The notes beneath the pieces were generated by a model that was not told the origin of the DNA, searched no databases, and was given only the letters and a program-made list of their open reading frames with translations. A stretch of 64,000 bases of DNA. It comes from Spirochaetales bacterium. Its GTDB lineage: Bacteria; Spirochaetota; Spirochaetia; SZUA-6; JAFGRV01. Position 1 is the stretch's first letter, and each line of letters starts with the position of its first letter. Positions 29,033 to 37,865 of the stretch are shown in pieces. The position numbers were made by a program, and so were the translations under genes. The stretch spans positions 1 through 64,000 of the forward strand of contig JAFGWI010000033.1 in NCBI GenBank assembly GCA_016937215.1. Direction: 5' to 3'.

Positions 29033-29100
29033 TAAATTAGAGACAGAAGGTATGGTCGTTAATTTTTTCAAAAATTGTCGACCAAAACACTTTTTGCATA
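29033..29100 (-). repeat. MITE-like hairpin element, copy H (fragment)
   Basis: Keeps a diverged TTAGAGACAGAAGGTATGG block, a stem of GGTCG (29054-29058) and CGACC (29079-29083) with an inner AT part, and AAAACACTTTTTG. Terminal repeats are gone. It lies about 115 bases beyond the end of the Wadjet operon, in opposite orientation to copy I at the operon's other end. Confidence 0.55.
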
Positions 29101-29215
29101 AAAACAGAGATTCTTGTACAAAATCAAAATAAAAAATTGTGGACTAAGAACTTTCGCGGACTCGGCAGGCATGTTGAAATACCCAAAATGATGGTTATGC
29201 CACCATTTCAGCAGT

Positions 29216-30358
29216 CTATAGCAGTTTGTTTTGTTTTAAATAGGCAAGGAGATAATCCTGGGACACATGTTCCTGTTCCAGACGCCCTTTTTGAGGATGG
29301 TCCAGTAAATATTGGCACATTTTTTTTTCATGGGGGTTCAGATACTGCGGAAGCCCGGTCATGGAAACACCGGGAAGGGGAACCGCGAATTGCTGAAAGC
29401 TCTCGTAACACTGAAAGTCCATGAGCATAGATCGGGTTTGGGGAAAAATCGAACGAACGAGGGACAAAATTCCAAAACCAGGGGGATCAAGATCGCCCCA
29501 ATAAAAAAGGGATTTATTGCAAAGCCATTGTACCTTTTTCAATATACCTGCCCGAAATCCGCTTCCCCACATCACAACAGAATCACTCAGCAAAGGAAAA
29601 CTGAGAAAATTGGTTTTGTTTTCTATAATGAAAACACGTTGTCCCTGAAGTTCCTTGTTACAGAAAATTCCCAATGGTTTTGAAACATCAACTTCCGTGG
29701 TATTTTCGATGTACCGGCAGCGAATAAGGGGTTCATCATATTTTAATTTATAACGTTTTGAAAAATCGCTTTCAGCCCATTCAATGCGATTAGGGGGAAG
29801 TAAAAAATCCAGCAGAGAACGAAGGATTTTCCGGTTTTCCTCGACAAATTTGCTGTGAATCTCCAGGGGGATTTCACGAAGATAAATATCGGGCTCAGGA
29901 TTGTTCATAAACCAATGGCAGACCAACAAAAGATTCGGCCAATGCCGCGGATCTGTTTCAAGAAGACTGATGTTTTTTTCAAACCACTCTTCGAGTTCCG
30001 GCAGGGATTGCCTTATCAGCTCCACATTGCAAACAAAACGCTTAAAATCCGCTGTTTTTTCTATGAAACGAAGAAAATGGCTTTCCTGGGAGAAATAGAT
30101 TCGTTTTATACGGCTTTGAAGGCCGTATTTTTTGGAATTCACTGTTTCCCAGTCTATGGAATATCCAAAACCCCTTTTTTCCAAGGAACGGCTCAATAAA
30201 AGTTCGATGGATTTTTTTCGTTCCACAAAGGGATCGGTGAGTTTTCCTTTATTGCAGGATATTTCAAGGGGGAAAAAATCTTCTTTTTTTAAAAAAGCCC
30301 TGCAAAAAGCCAGATACTTTGCCCTGGCTTTTTTCTTAACTTCCTGTGGGCTGACCAT
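29216..30358 (-). CDS. jetD: Wadjet protein JetD (DUF3322/DUF2220, TOPRIM-type nuclease)
   Basis: Nuclease subunit of the Wadjet anti-plasmid system, 380 aa. The N-terminal ~180 residues match DUF3322. The C-terminal DUF2220 domain has the TOPRIM-like acidic residues: Glu in FIIENKTNF (about 250) and the DxD in YWGDLDPPGFG (about 290). JetD cleaves closed circular DNA after the JetABC motor has reeled it in. The start is ATG 30358; an upstream in-frame TTG at 30367 has no ribosome-binding site. It overlaps jetC by 23 bases and is the last gene of the operon. The usual His after the DxD is a Pro here. Confidence 0.92.
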   Translation of the reverse strand: MVSPQEVKKKARAKYLAFCRAFLKKEDFFPLEISCNKGKLTDPFVERKKSIELLLSRSLEKRGFGYSIDWETVNSKKYGLQSRIKRIYFSQESHFLRFIEKTADFKRFVCNVELIRQSLPELEEWFEKNISLLETDPRHWPNLLLVCHWFMNNPEPDIYLREIPLEIHSKFVEENRKILRSLLDFLLPPNRIEWAESDFSKRYKLKYDEPLIRCRYIENTTEVDVSKPLGIFCNKELQGQRVFIIENKTNFLSFPLLSDSVVMWGSGFRAGILKKVQWLCNKSLFYWGDLDPPGFGILSLVRSIFPQTRSMLMDFQCYESFQQFAVPLPGVSMTGLPQYLNPHEKKMCQYLLDHPQKGRLEQEHVSQDYLLAYLKQNKLL

Positions 30359-33300
30359 TTTGCTCAATTATCGCGAATTCCTTTTTTTTCTCACGGTATT
30401 CTTCAAGAGTCATGTTATAAAGACTGGATCGTTGGCCGTCACTTTCAACAAAATGCACTGCCTTTATATAATCCTCAACTATGTTGATTTTATCAAGGGG
30501 TGTAACAACCATTAACTGCAGTTCCAGCTTTTTAAAGAGGTCCATGGCATAAACCGAGTTTTCAGGATCCACCTTGCTGAAGGCTTCATCAACAATGGCA
30601 AATCGGAAAGAGCGATGGTGGCTGCCTTCACCGGAAATATTAAATTGATAGGCAATGGCTGAGGCCAATATAGTGTAGGCCAGCTTGGCTTTCTCGCCTC
30701 CGGAAAGGCTTTGGGAATCCTGATAAAACTGTTTTTCCTTATCATCTTCGCGAAAACGCTCGATAGCGGAAAAATTCAGCCAGTTTCTCACATCAAGCAG
30801 TTTTTTGCGCTTATAATTGTCCTCCTGGAGTTGAAGAATAAACCTTTGCATGTTTGAAAAAAGCTTTTCCAGGGCCCCTTCGTCGCGGTTGGCCAAATCC
30901 AGGACATTGCCCAAAATGTTTTTAAGCTGGCCTTTGAAAGTCAAAATCGCGTTGTCTCTGGCTGGTTCATAATGCAAAATAATGTAAGTTGAAGGGGATT
31001 TGTTATATTCAATTTCGCCCAGGGCGCTGTTAAGTTCGTCGATGCTCTTTTTAATCTCGTTTTCCGCGTCCTCCAGGCTTTGACGGAAATTGACCAGATC
31101 TTCAATCATTTTTTCGTTTAAAAATTCCTTGAAGTCCTTTTTATAACGGGGCAGATCATCATGGTTCAAAACCTCGAATATCCGCTTGTATTCATCTTTA
31201 AATTCAACGTCAGCCGCCAGTTCAATGGTCAATTCCTCCCAGCCTGGATATTCCCGCAAAATATCACCGCCCGGCGACTTAAATTTTGTCATGGTTTTTA
31301 CCAGCTTTTTTTCCACAGCGTGGAATTTTTCTTCAGCTTCGTTTAGCAAAACCTCTATTTTTTCAAAACTATCAAGTCGCGCGTTTTTCAATCCTTCTAA
31401 AGATAATGAAGACAAGCCTTCCATGGTTTTCCCGATTAAACGGCAAATTTTTTGCTCATCAAACACAATTCCGGCAAAATGTTCCAGAAGCTGTGAATAA
31501 CTTTCTTTTTCCGATAACAGGTTTTTCATCACCTCTTCCAGGCTGCCGATATACTGATCAGTATCCTTTATTTCATTCCGCAATTTTTTTATTTCTGCTT
31601 CCAGGTTTTCCAGCTTTTTCTGAAGCTGCTGAAGCTCTTTTGAAGCCGCGGCCAGCTCCTTTTTATCATTCTCCAGTTTAAGCACGCGTTCCTGGGATTC
31701 CCACCAATTCAGTTCATTGAAATTCCTGAATTCGTTAAAACGGGTCAAATCAGCTTTGATTTGATGATACTCATCCTGCCGTCCGCGTAATTGTTCAAAG
31801 GTTTTTTGGCTTTCACTTAAATCTTCGGACAATTGACGAACTTGCTCCCGAAGCATGGAAATTTTATTATAATTGTCCCAACCCAGAACAAAATTCTCGC
31901 GGCCCCTGTCGGCTTTCCGGTCATCCTTTTCATGCCGTTCGCCCGATTTTACCAAACCCTCAGGGGTTACAGCTTTGTTAAAATGAGAAAAATCATCGAC
32001 CTTTTCAACACAGCGATAATCAAAATGATTATGAAGATGATTTTCCACCCAATGAAAAAAGGGAGATTCCTTTTTGATTTCCAGTTTATAAATAAGGCTT
32101 TCAGCATCTATATCCCTGTCATGAGTCCAGAATGCTTCCTGACCTGTCCGGTAATAAATCAAGCGCCCCTTTAAATTATTCTTGTTTACAAAACGGTTCA
32201 CCTTTAGGTAATGCTCTTCATTCACCAGCAAACAAAGAGCGAAGTTGTGAAGAATCCTTTCAGCGGCAAGTTCCCACTGAAGCTCGCTATCCTTAACCTG
32301 AATAAGCTCACCAGCAAAGGGTAATTCCTTTTCCGTAAGCCCAAGGGCTTCAAGAATGGCATGACGCATTTCAATATTTGTTCGGGGTATATTATTCTTC
32401 CGTTTCATGAGGGAAAGAATATCTGCTTCGCGGTTTTCCTTTTCTTCAACGATTCGACTGATTTTCTGACGATTCAAAAACAAACGTTCTTCAAGTTCAT
32501 GATATTTATCATCGATTTCCTTTTCTTTCTGCCTGGCCCATTGCTTGTTTTCCAGGTAATCAGCCTCTTTTTTCAGTTCACCGATTTTCAGCCTTTGCGC
32601 CACTTGGTTATAACGTTTAAAATTGTTCAGTTTGCTAGTCTTGATTTCTTCGTTGTGACGGATTTCATCTTCAATGCGTAATATCTGTTGGGCCGCGTCA
32701 TTCTTGTCAATGGCATTCTGTAAATCGCGCCTCTCCCTGTCATAATCATCATGTTTTTTTTCAAGCCCCTGTCTTTTTTCCTGCCCGAGATTCAATTCTT
32801 CGGTTTTAAGATCCAATTCAAAATCAACCCGCTGGCAAATCATGGACGCGAAAAAACCGGGTACAAGCTGTTTGTTTTCCCTGTACTCGGTAATTTTCAG
32901 ATGGGATTTCTCAAACTCTTCGATGCAATCGATAACCGGTTCAAGGTACTCAAGCTGCTTTCCCGCCAGTTCGATTTTCCGATGGGCATTGAACAATTGC
33001 TGATAATTGGAATGGAGCCCCTGAAATTCGTTTTCCATATCCGGCGTGTCCAGCATATTGTCCCTGATAAATTCATTCAAATTACCAAGAACCTTGACAC
33101 CGACAATATGAGAAAAAAGATTTAATGCTTTTTCAGAGCGAAGACCAAGGATGGGCAGAAAATACCTCGCGTATAGAGAAAAACTTTCATAAAAATTGAT
33201 TCCATGATTCAAATGCCAGTTTTTTCTGAAATTGCTGTTAAAATCCAGGGGCAGCAAATGCTCTTTTAATGAAAGTTCCATGGGGCTGGAAAAATAAAGC

Positions 33301-33728
33301 TGAGACAAGCCTCCTGATGTGAATCGCCGGATTTGCCCAAGACAGAGCTCTCGCTGAAGAGCTTCGTTTTTAAACACACCAAGCAGCACGGAATAATCTT
33401 TTTTATCGCGAAGATATTCGGCAACAGCACTGGTCTGCTCTTCACTTCGGCGACTACCAATCGCGCCCAGCACATAGGAACGCTCTGTTCGCTCTCGCTT
33501 ACGGTCCGCGCCGGAAGACTGATTATAATGGCGTTTGGACGAGGGCACCAGCAAGGTAATAAGCGCGTCCACAAGGGTTGTTTTTCCGGAACCATTGGCG
33601 CCTGTCAACAAGGAGGATTCACCCCCTGGCGCCAGTTGATAGATTTTTCCGTCAAAGCAACCCCAATTGTAAAACTCAAAACGATGCAGTTTATAACCGC
33701 CTTGTCCCAAATCAAAGAGCATTGACAT
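30336..33728 (-). CDS. jetC: Wadjet protein JetC (MukB-like SMC ATPase)
   Basis: Large SMC-type motor of 1130 aa that loads on plasmid DNA and extrudes loops. The N-terminal half-head has Walker A GANGSGKTT (about 50-58). Long coiled coils flank a hinge-like middle (about 450-620). The C-terminal half-head has the signature SLSGGEKAKLAY and Walker B FAIVDEAFSK. All ATPase elements are intact. The start at 33728 follows AAGGTTGGA about 8 bases upstream; the frame is open to 33755. It overlaps jetB by 17 and jetD by 23 bases, the tight coupling typical of jetABCD. Confidence 0.95.
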   Translation of the reverse strand: MSMLFDLGQGGYKLHRFEFYNWGCFDGKIYQLAPGGESSLLTGANGSGKTTLVDALITLLVPSSKRHYNQSSGADRKRERTERSYVLGAIGSRRSEEQTSAVAEYLRDKKDYSVLLGVFKNEALQRELCLGQIRRFTSGGLSQLYFSSPMELSLKEHLLPLDFNSNFRKNWHLNHGINFYESFSLYARYFLPILGLRSEKALNLFSHIVGVKVLGNLNEFIRDNMLDTPDMENEFQGLHSNYQQLFNAHRKIELAGKQLEYLEPVIDCIEEFEKSHLKITEYRENKQLVPGFFASMICQRVDFELDLKTEELNLGQEKRQGLEKKHDDYDRERRDLQNAIDKNDAAQQILRIEDEIRHNEEIKTSKLNNFKRYNQVAQRLKIGELKKEADYLENKQWARQKEKEIDDKYHELEERLFLNRQKISRIVEEKENREADILSLMKRKNNIPRTNIEMRHAILEALGLTEKELPFAGELIQVKDSELQWELAAERILHNFALCLLVNEEHYLKVNRFVNKNNLKGRLIYYRTGQEAFWTHDRDIDAESLIYKLEIKKESPFFHWVENHLHNHFDYRCVEKVDDFSHFNKAVTPEGLVKSGERHEKDDRKADRGRENFVLGWDNYNKISMLREQVRQLSEDLSESQKTFEQLRGRQDEYHQIKADLTRFNEFRNFNELNWWESQERVLKLENDKKELAAASKELQQLQKKLENLEAEIKKLRNEIKDTDQYIGSLEEVMKNLLSEKESYSQLLEHFAGIVFDEQKICRLIGKTMEGLSSLSLEGLKNARLDSFEKIEVLLNEAEEKFHAVEKKLVKTMTKFKSPGGDILREYPGWEELTIELAADVEFKDEYKRIFEVLNHDDLPRYKKDFKEFLNEKMIEDLVNFRQSLEDAENEIKKSIDELNSALGEIEYNKSPSTYIILHYEPARDNAILTFKGQLKNILGNVLDLANRDEGALEKLFSNMQRFILQLQEDNYKRKKLLDVRNWLNFSAIERFREDDKEKQFYQDSQSLSGGEKAKLAYTILASAIAYQFNISGEGSHHRSFRFAIVDEAFSKVDPENSVYAMDLFKKLELQLMVVTPLDKINIVEDYIKAVHFVESDGQRSSLYNMTLEEYREKKKEFAIIEQNGQPTGS

Positions 33729-34314
33729 ATATTTCCAACCTTTTTTTAAAATCATTCAAGAATTCGGGGTCGACCTTGGCCTTAATAATGCGGCGGACTT
33801 CATAGACATCTTCGTTATCCTGGGACCCGGTTAAATTTATTTGCTTTAAAAAACCCAGAGATTCCACTTGATGTATATATTTATCTAGCTCACGGAAAAG
33901 ACTGGTTTCATCGGTTTTTTCCTTAAAATAAATCCTGATTCGTTCGCGAATTTCCTTCTTTCGAATAAAAAGGCGAGTACTCTCGCTGCTGGATGTGTCA
34001 AAACGCTCGAGTTCTTCCCTAAGAATAACACACAACAGGGTCGCTTCAAAGGTAATTCTTCGACGGGTTACAAGGCGGGGAATGCGGCTTTCCGGGCTGT
34101 CTTCCTGAGCCTCCATCTGCCGTAAATAACAAAAACCTTCGGCTTCCTGCAAATCGATTTCAAGACCTATAAGCCCTAAATAATCGGTCACCTTGTTCCG
34201 CATTACCAGCAACAAGGACCAGTCGCTGTCCTCTTCATAAACAGGTCCGCGTAACAGTTTTATAACAAGAGCAGCCAAATCCACATCAATGTCTTTTTTT
34301 CCATCCATTATCAT
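33712..34314 (-). CDS. jetB: Wadjet protein JetB (DUF4194, MukE/KITE-like)
   Basis: Protein of 200 aa of the DUF4194 family, the winged-helix KITE/MukE-like subunit that bridges JetA and the JetC heads. The segments IKLLRGPVYEEDSDWSLLL, RNKVTDYLGLIGLEIDLQEA and GFCYLRQ, and the later ESTRLFIRKKEIRERIRIYF, fit the family. Its ATG overlaps the jetA stop codon by 4 bases (ATGA), so translation is coupled. Confidence 0.9.
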   Translation of the reverse strand: MIMDGKKDIDVDLAALVIKLLRGPVYEEDSDWSLLLVMRNKVTDYLGLIGLEIDLQEAEGFCYLRQMEAQEDSPESRIPRLVTRRRITFEATLLCVILREELERFDTSSSESTRLFIRKKEIRERIRIYFKEKTDETSLFRELDKYIHQVESLGFLKQINLTGSQDNEDVYEVRRIIKAKVDPEFLNDFKKRLEIYVNAL

Positions 34315-35753
34315 CGTAAAAATATCACCTCCGGTGCCCTTAAACTCTTTCTGATATTATTAAACACATAATCGATTGTAACCGATGTCTCATCCATAAT
34401 TCGGCTGCTTCGGGAGCTTGAGGCAATTTCGTAATAAACCAGTATCTCGGACAAACCTTTTTCCGGGGGAAAAGCCTCTAACACATCTTTGATGCGGACT
34501 TCCGGTTTTTCCATAAGGAGCTTGCGGATATTTGCTTCCAGTTTGCGGCGGTCCACATAAAATTGATTAAACAGACCCGCGACCTGGCCCAAATTCATGG
34601 TATCATCGCTTAAATCTATATTTTTATAAACCGTTTCTTCTTCAGGAAAACGCAAGGGCCGCTCCATGGGCATGGTGATTTCTGCGTCTCCATCAAGCTC
34701 CATAAAAAAATCATCCCCCGGCGGGGTGTCCTTGGCCGCGAACACAAGCTGTTTGATCTCCTGCATGAGCTCCTTGATACGACGGCGCTGCAACAAAGTG
34801 TTCTCAGAAAGAAGCCGGTTGATTTTATCACCCAACCTGTGATTGGAATCGATAATCCGTTTTCCTGCCCGATGGAGGTAGGTTTTGAGATTTTTAAGAA
34901 AACTGTCTTCGCTTGAAAGCGATTTAGCTTCGAGAACATCATAAACCTTTTCCACCAAACGGCTAATACTGTCTGTCCCCGAGTCGGTAATCAGAAAAGA
35001 CCAAAAGGAGTGAAATGTTTTTCCCTGGGGCGATTGCTTTAAATCCTGATGGGCATCCAGTGTGGCGCCAAGGATATCGCCTCGGCTCAGACCCATATTG
35101 GCCTCTTCTTTGTAAATCTGGTCCACGATGAATTTAAAATTCTCTTCAACTTCCTTAAAATCGGCCAGCAGGTCCCGGGAGCTTCGGCTGATTTCCTCAA
35201 AGCGCTCCTTGATTTGCCAATTATCAAAACTACGCACCATTCCTGATTTTTCAATCTCCTTCATTTCCTGATCAATGGCCTTTCGTTTTTCTTTAAGTTC
35301 CTTGATTTTTTCTTCAGGATTTTCAAGACTCTTTGAAACCAGTTCTTCAAGACGCCTTAAAATATCATAAAACCGAGATTCCGTTCCCACTGATTCGCGA
35401 GGTTTTAAATCCTCGAGCCAGCGGAACACACGTTCAATATAGCCTGTCAATTCGTGAACAATCACACCGCGTTCATTCACATATTTTCTCAAATAGCGGT
35501 TTTCTTCGCGGCACCAGGAATCGATCATCCTGGCCGCATTATCCAGATATTCGGGTATTTCATCGTCCGCTTCATCATGATTTTCCAGAAAAGCGCTCAG
35601 GGAAATGATTAATTCCTCGGCTGGAATTGTAATTTTTTGCCGACTTTTAAACTCCTGCCATAAAAAAGCCAGGATCTGGGGGGCTTTTTGAGCTCTGAGA
35701 ATTTTTAAAGCTGGATTATCCTTGATCATGATGGACAATTCCTGAACAGTCAT
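34311..35753 (-). CDS. jetA: Wadjet protein JetA (DUF3375, kleisin-like)
   Basis: Protein of 480 aa of family DUF3375, the kleisin (MukF-like) subunit that closes the JetC ring. The N-terminal winged-helix region begins TVQELSIMIKDNPALKILRA and includes LAFLWQEFKSRQKITIPAEEL. A long helical middle (about 160-220) precedes the C-terminal part. The start has AAAGGA nine bases upstream. It is the first gene of the four-gene operon, and its order (A, B, C, D) is that of type I Wadjet. A complete hairpin element begins only 31 bases upstream of its start codon, so the operon promoter must lie within or beyond that insertion. Confidence 0.92.
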   Translation of the reverse strand: MTVQELSIMIKDNPALKILRAQKAPQILAFLWQEFKSRQKITIPAEELIISLSAFLENHDEADDEIPEYLDNAARMIDSWCREENRYLRKYVNERGVIVHELTGYIERVFRWLEDLKPRESVGTESRFYDILRRLEELVSKSLENPEEKIKELKEKRKAIDQEMKEIEKSGMVRSFDNWQIKERFEEISRSSRDLLADFKEVEENFKFIVDQIYKEEANMGLSRGDILGATLDAHQDLKQSPQGKTFHSFWSFLITDSGTDSISRLVEKVYDVLEAKSLSSEDSFLKNLKTYLHRAGKRIIDSNHRLGDKINRLLSENTLLQRRRIKELMQEIKQLVFAAKDTPPGDDFFMELDGDAEITMPMERPLRFPEEETVYKNIDLSDDTMNLGQVAGLFNQFYVDRRKLEANIRKLLMEKPEVRIKDVLEAFPPEKGLSEILVYYEIASSSRSSRIMDETSVTIDYVFNNIRKSLRAPEVIFLR

Positions 35754-35783
35754 CGCTTATATCCTTTTTTTAAAAAAACAGCT

Positions 35784-36162
35784 GTATTTGTTTAGCAGAA
35801 ATTTTCAGGGCATTGCCTGATATATCCAGGGGCTTTCAGGCCAGGCTTTACTCGACTTTGTTTTGCTCCCAAAGCCCCAGGCCGCAAAGCTTGTTGCGTA
35901 ACCTCGAGATACGAAACTATTGTGCTATACCTGGAGGGCCCATGCGTATATACCCCCCTATATAGTGTCACAATAGTTAACCTATCGGTCGCGTAACCAT
36001 TTTGGCATGGGCAAGCAATCAATATCAAGCGTTTATGACCAGCAGCGCCTGCCGGCTTAAACAGATTTAGGATTTCAGAAAGCCATTTTCAAAAAAATGG
36101 CTTTCTGCCGCTCCAATCCCCAAGGCTTGTCCTTGCAATTGAGCATATAGCTAAACAAGTAC
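35784..36162 (+). mobile_element. MITE-like hairpin element, copy I (complete, upstream of Wadjet)
   Basis: 379 bp between GTATTTGTTTAGCAGAA (35784-35800) and ATAGCTAAACAAGTAC (36147-36162). The stem CAGAAAGCCATTTT (36076-36089) has its perfect complement at 36094-36107, followed by CCGCTCCAATCCC. Flanking octamers (AAACAGCT, TGACAGAT) agree only partly, so a target duplication is not clear. It is the longest copy and sits directly before jetA. Confidence 0.75.
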
Positions 36163-36234
36163 TGACAGATTATTATTGAAGAAAATATAGCATCATTTTC
36201 CGAAAGAACGCAATACATTTACCCATGAAGAAGC

Positions 36235-36290
36235 CGCTTATTAGCGCTAGGGATAGAAGCTATGGCCGATAATTTTTTATTCGCGGTAAT
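36235..36290 (-). repeat. MITE-like hairpin element, copy J (fragment)
   Basis: GCGCTAGGGATAGAAGCTATGG followed by an eroded AT-rich hairpin. It stands 70 bases after copy I in opposite orientation. From 36291 to 36737 no gene, RNA or repeat is recognised. Confidence 0.45.
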
Positions 36291-36737
36291 TTCTCAAGTT
36301 AAACCAATATCTGATACATGAAGATGATTGTTATTCTAGCTATGCCTAAAACGGCTCACCCATGAAATTTTCACTTCGCTGAATGAGAATTAACAGCTGC
36401 TATAAAATGTTACTCCTCGAATCGAGAAATAAACGCCATTCTGCAAGCCGAGTCTCTTTTATAAGGGCTGATTTATTGGATATTATGAAAACAAGGTGTA
36501 TAATAAAGAGCAGCATTGGAAACAATTCATTTTAGAGAAATCCCTTTTTTTTGAACGGCAAATCAAGCTCCTGCTTTATTTACAAACGGTTGACAAGGTT
36601 TGAAGACAAAAAAGGATTGCTTTTCTCGAAAATAACCATTGGGGCTCAAGAAAAATTGAGTTTCTCTTAATAGCCCTTGATAGGGCAATTAAGAACTGTC
36701 TATAATCAGATTTTCATTTATTTAGATGGAGGCAATT

Positions 36738-37145
36738 TTGAACACAAACACCAAAAATCATCCTGTGATCATGATCATTACTTTTCTGGCAATTATATTT
36801 TTCAGCACGCTTCCTTCCATTCAGCCAGACATGGGAATACAAAACAGTGATAAATTTTTTCACGGCCTGGCCTATTTCATACTTGCCTTGAGCATTATTC
36901 TATCCTTTGATCAGCTCAAATATATGATACTCTTCATGGTCATTGGTTTGTTACTCAGCATATCACTGGAATTCCTTCAGGAAATGATACCAAGAAGGCA
37001 TTTCTCAGTTTTTGATATGTTAGCTAATGGTATTGGTCTTTTTTTGGGATCAATGGTAGGTTTGGTTTTTAAAAAAACCCTTCATGGTTTACTAGAAAAA
37101 TTAAAGCTCATGAAATTTTTTAATGGCACTTCCAAAAATCCATGA
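36738..37145 (+). CDS. VanZ-like membrane protein
   Basis: Protein of 135 aa with four hydrophobic segments. The pattern FSTLPSIQPDMG, then SDKFFHGLAYFILALSI and LLSISLEFLQEMIPRRHFSVFDMLANGIG is that of the VanZ family, which has a conserved HxxAY and an E-x-x-Q...R-x-x-x-D-x-x-x-N signature. The role of such proteins outside teicoplanin resistance is unknown. I place the start at TTG 36738: a GGAGG lies 6-7 bases upstream, and that GGAGG overlaps the in-frame ATG at 36726. It appears monocistronic; the next 316 bases hold no clear feature. Confidence 0.8.
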   Translation: MNTNTKNHPVIMIITFLAIIFFSTLPSIQPDMGIQNSDKFFHGLAYFILALSIILSFDQLKYMILFMVIGLLLSISLEFLQEMIPRRHFSVFDMLANGIGLFLGSMVGLVFKKTLHGLLEKLKLMKFFNGTSKNP

Positions 37146-37461
37146 TAATGAATTTTGAGAACTAGAAAAACATTAGCCTATACTGGCCAATGGCAAAAAT
37201 ATATTTATGGCCCTTAAAATAAGCTGTCATTTTTGTGACTTTACAAATATTTATTTTTTAGTTAGCCTGAATCTTTATAAGAAGTAAATTCTATTTCATC
37301 CAATAAAAACAACAGTATTTTACCTTAAACAACATAAAAAATAATATTCATTATTACTCCTATTTGAATCGTGTTCAAAAAAGGCGATAGAATGGATTTC
37401 CATTTCAATAAACCGGGTTTTCCGAAAGGTCATCCCAAGCTAAAAAACCAGGAGGTATGAG

Positions 37462-37788
37462 ATGATAGAAAAAACAGCTTCTCAGCTTGGCCGAAAAGAT
37501 GAGGAGCCAAACATCCAGCTGGCATTGGAACTCATTCGCGATAACGGACAAGGTATTGAAGAAATTATTGATGGTTTTAAACAAACTGATAAAAACAATT
37601 TCAAACAATTAAAGCGGGCTTGGCCCACATCCGAGCCTAAACAACAGATTTATTTTGACAATACAAAGCAAATCGACCTTGACACAATAGGATTTCAAAG
37701 CTATTATAAATTCATGTTTAATATTTTTAGCCGAGGAATCATAATTATTATTAGTATTCTCAATTTCGGGAACAGCCCCTCGGTCTAA
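37462..37788 (+). CDS. Small hypothetical protein upstream of the LeuA-like gene
   Basis: Open frame of 108 codons with a strong Shine-Dalgarno (AGGAGG, about 6 bases before ATG 37462). The N-terminal 60 residues are charged and helical (EPNIQLALELIRDNGQGIEE and DGFKQTDKNNFKQLKRAWP). The C-terminus is hydrophobic (IFSRGIIIIISILNFG). No family is recognised. It is followed after 23 bases by an intrinsic terminator that itself stands just before the synthase gene. It may be a small protein or a translated leader. The upstream CCGGGTTTT and AAAACCAGG segments could pair and cover its ribosome-binding site. Confidence 0.5.
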   Translation: MIEKTASQLGRKDEEPNIQLALELIRDNGQGIEEIIDGFKQTDKNNFKQLKRAWPTSEPKQQIYFDNTKQIDLDTIGFQSYYKFMFNIFSRGIIIIISILNFGNSPSV

Positions 37789-37811
37789 GGGATTTTAATT
37801 TTAAAATAACG

Positions 37812-37842
37812 AGCCGTGGGTTAAAAGCCACGGCTTTTTTTT
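37812..37842 (+). terminator. Intrinsic terminator, possible attenuator of the LeuA-like gene
   Basis: An 8-bp GC-rich stem AGCCGTGG (37812-37819) with complement at 37828-37835 and a run of eight T. Only 11 bases separate the T run from the AAGGAGG of the next gene (37854-37860), leaving no room for a promoter. That gene must be reached by read-through. Confidence 0.8.
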
Positions 37843-37865
37843 GCGGTCAAACCAAGGAGGACAGA

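Noticed and set aside
31286-33725. Several plus-strand ORFs over 100 codons
   Set aside because: All are shadows of the long jetC coding sequence on the minus strand.
37420-37462. c-di-GMP (GEMM) riboswitch before the small ORF
   Set aside because: AAACC, CCGAAAGG and AAGCTA give a partial resemblance, but the GACGCAAAGC core and the second helix are not present.
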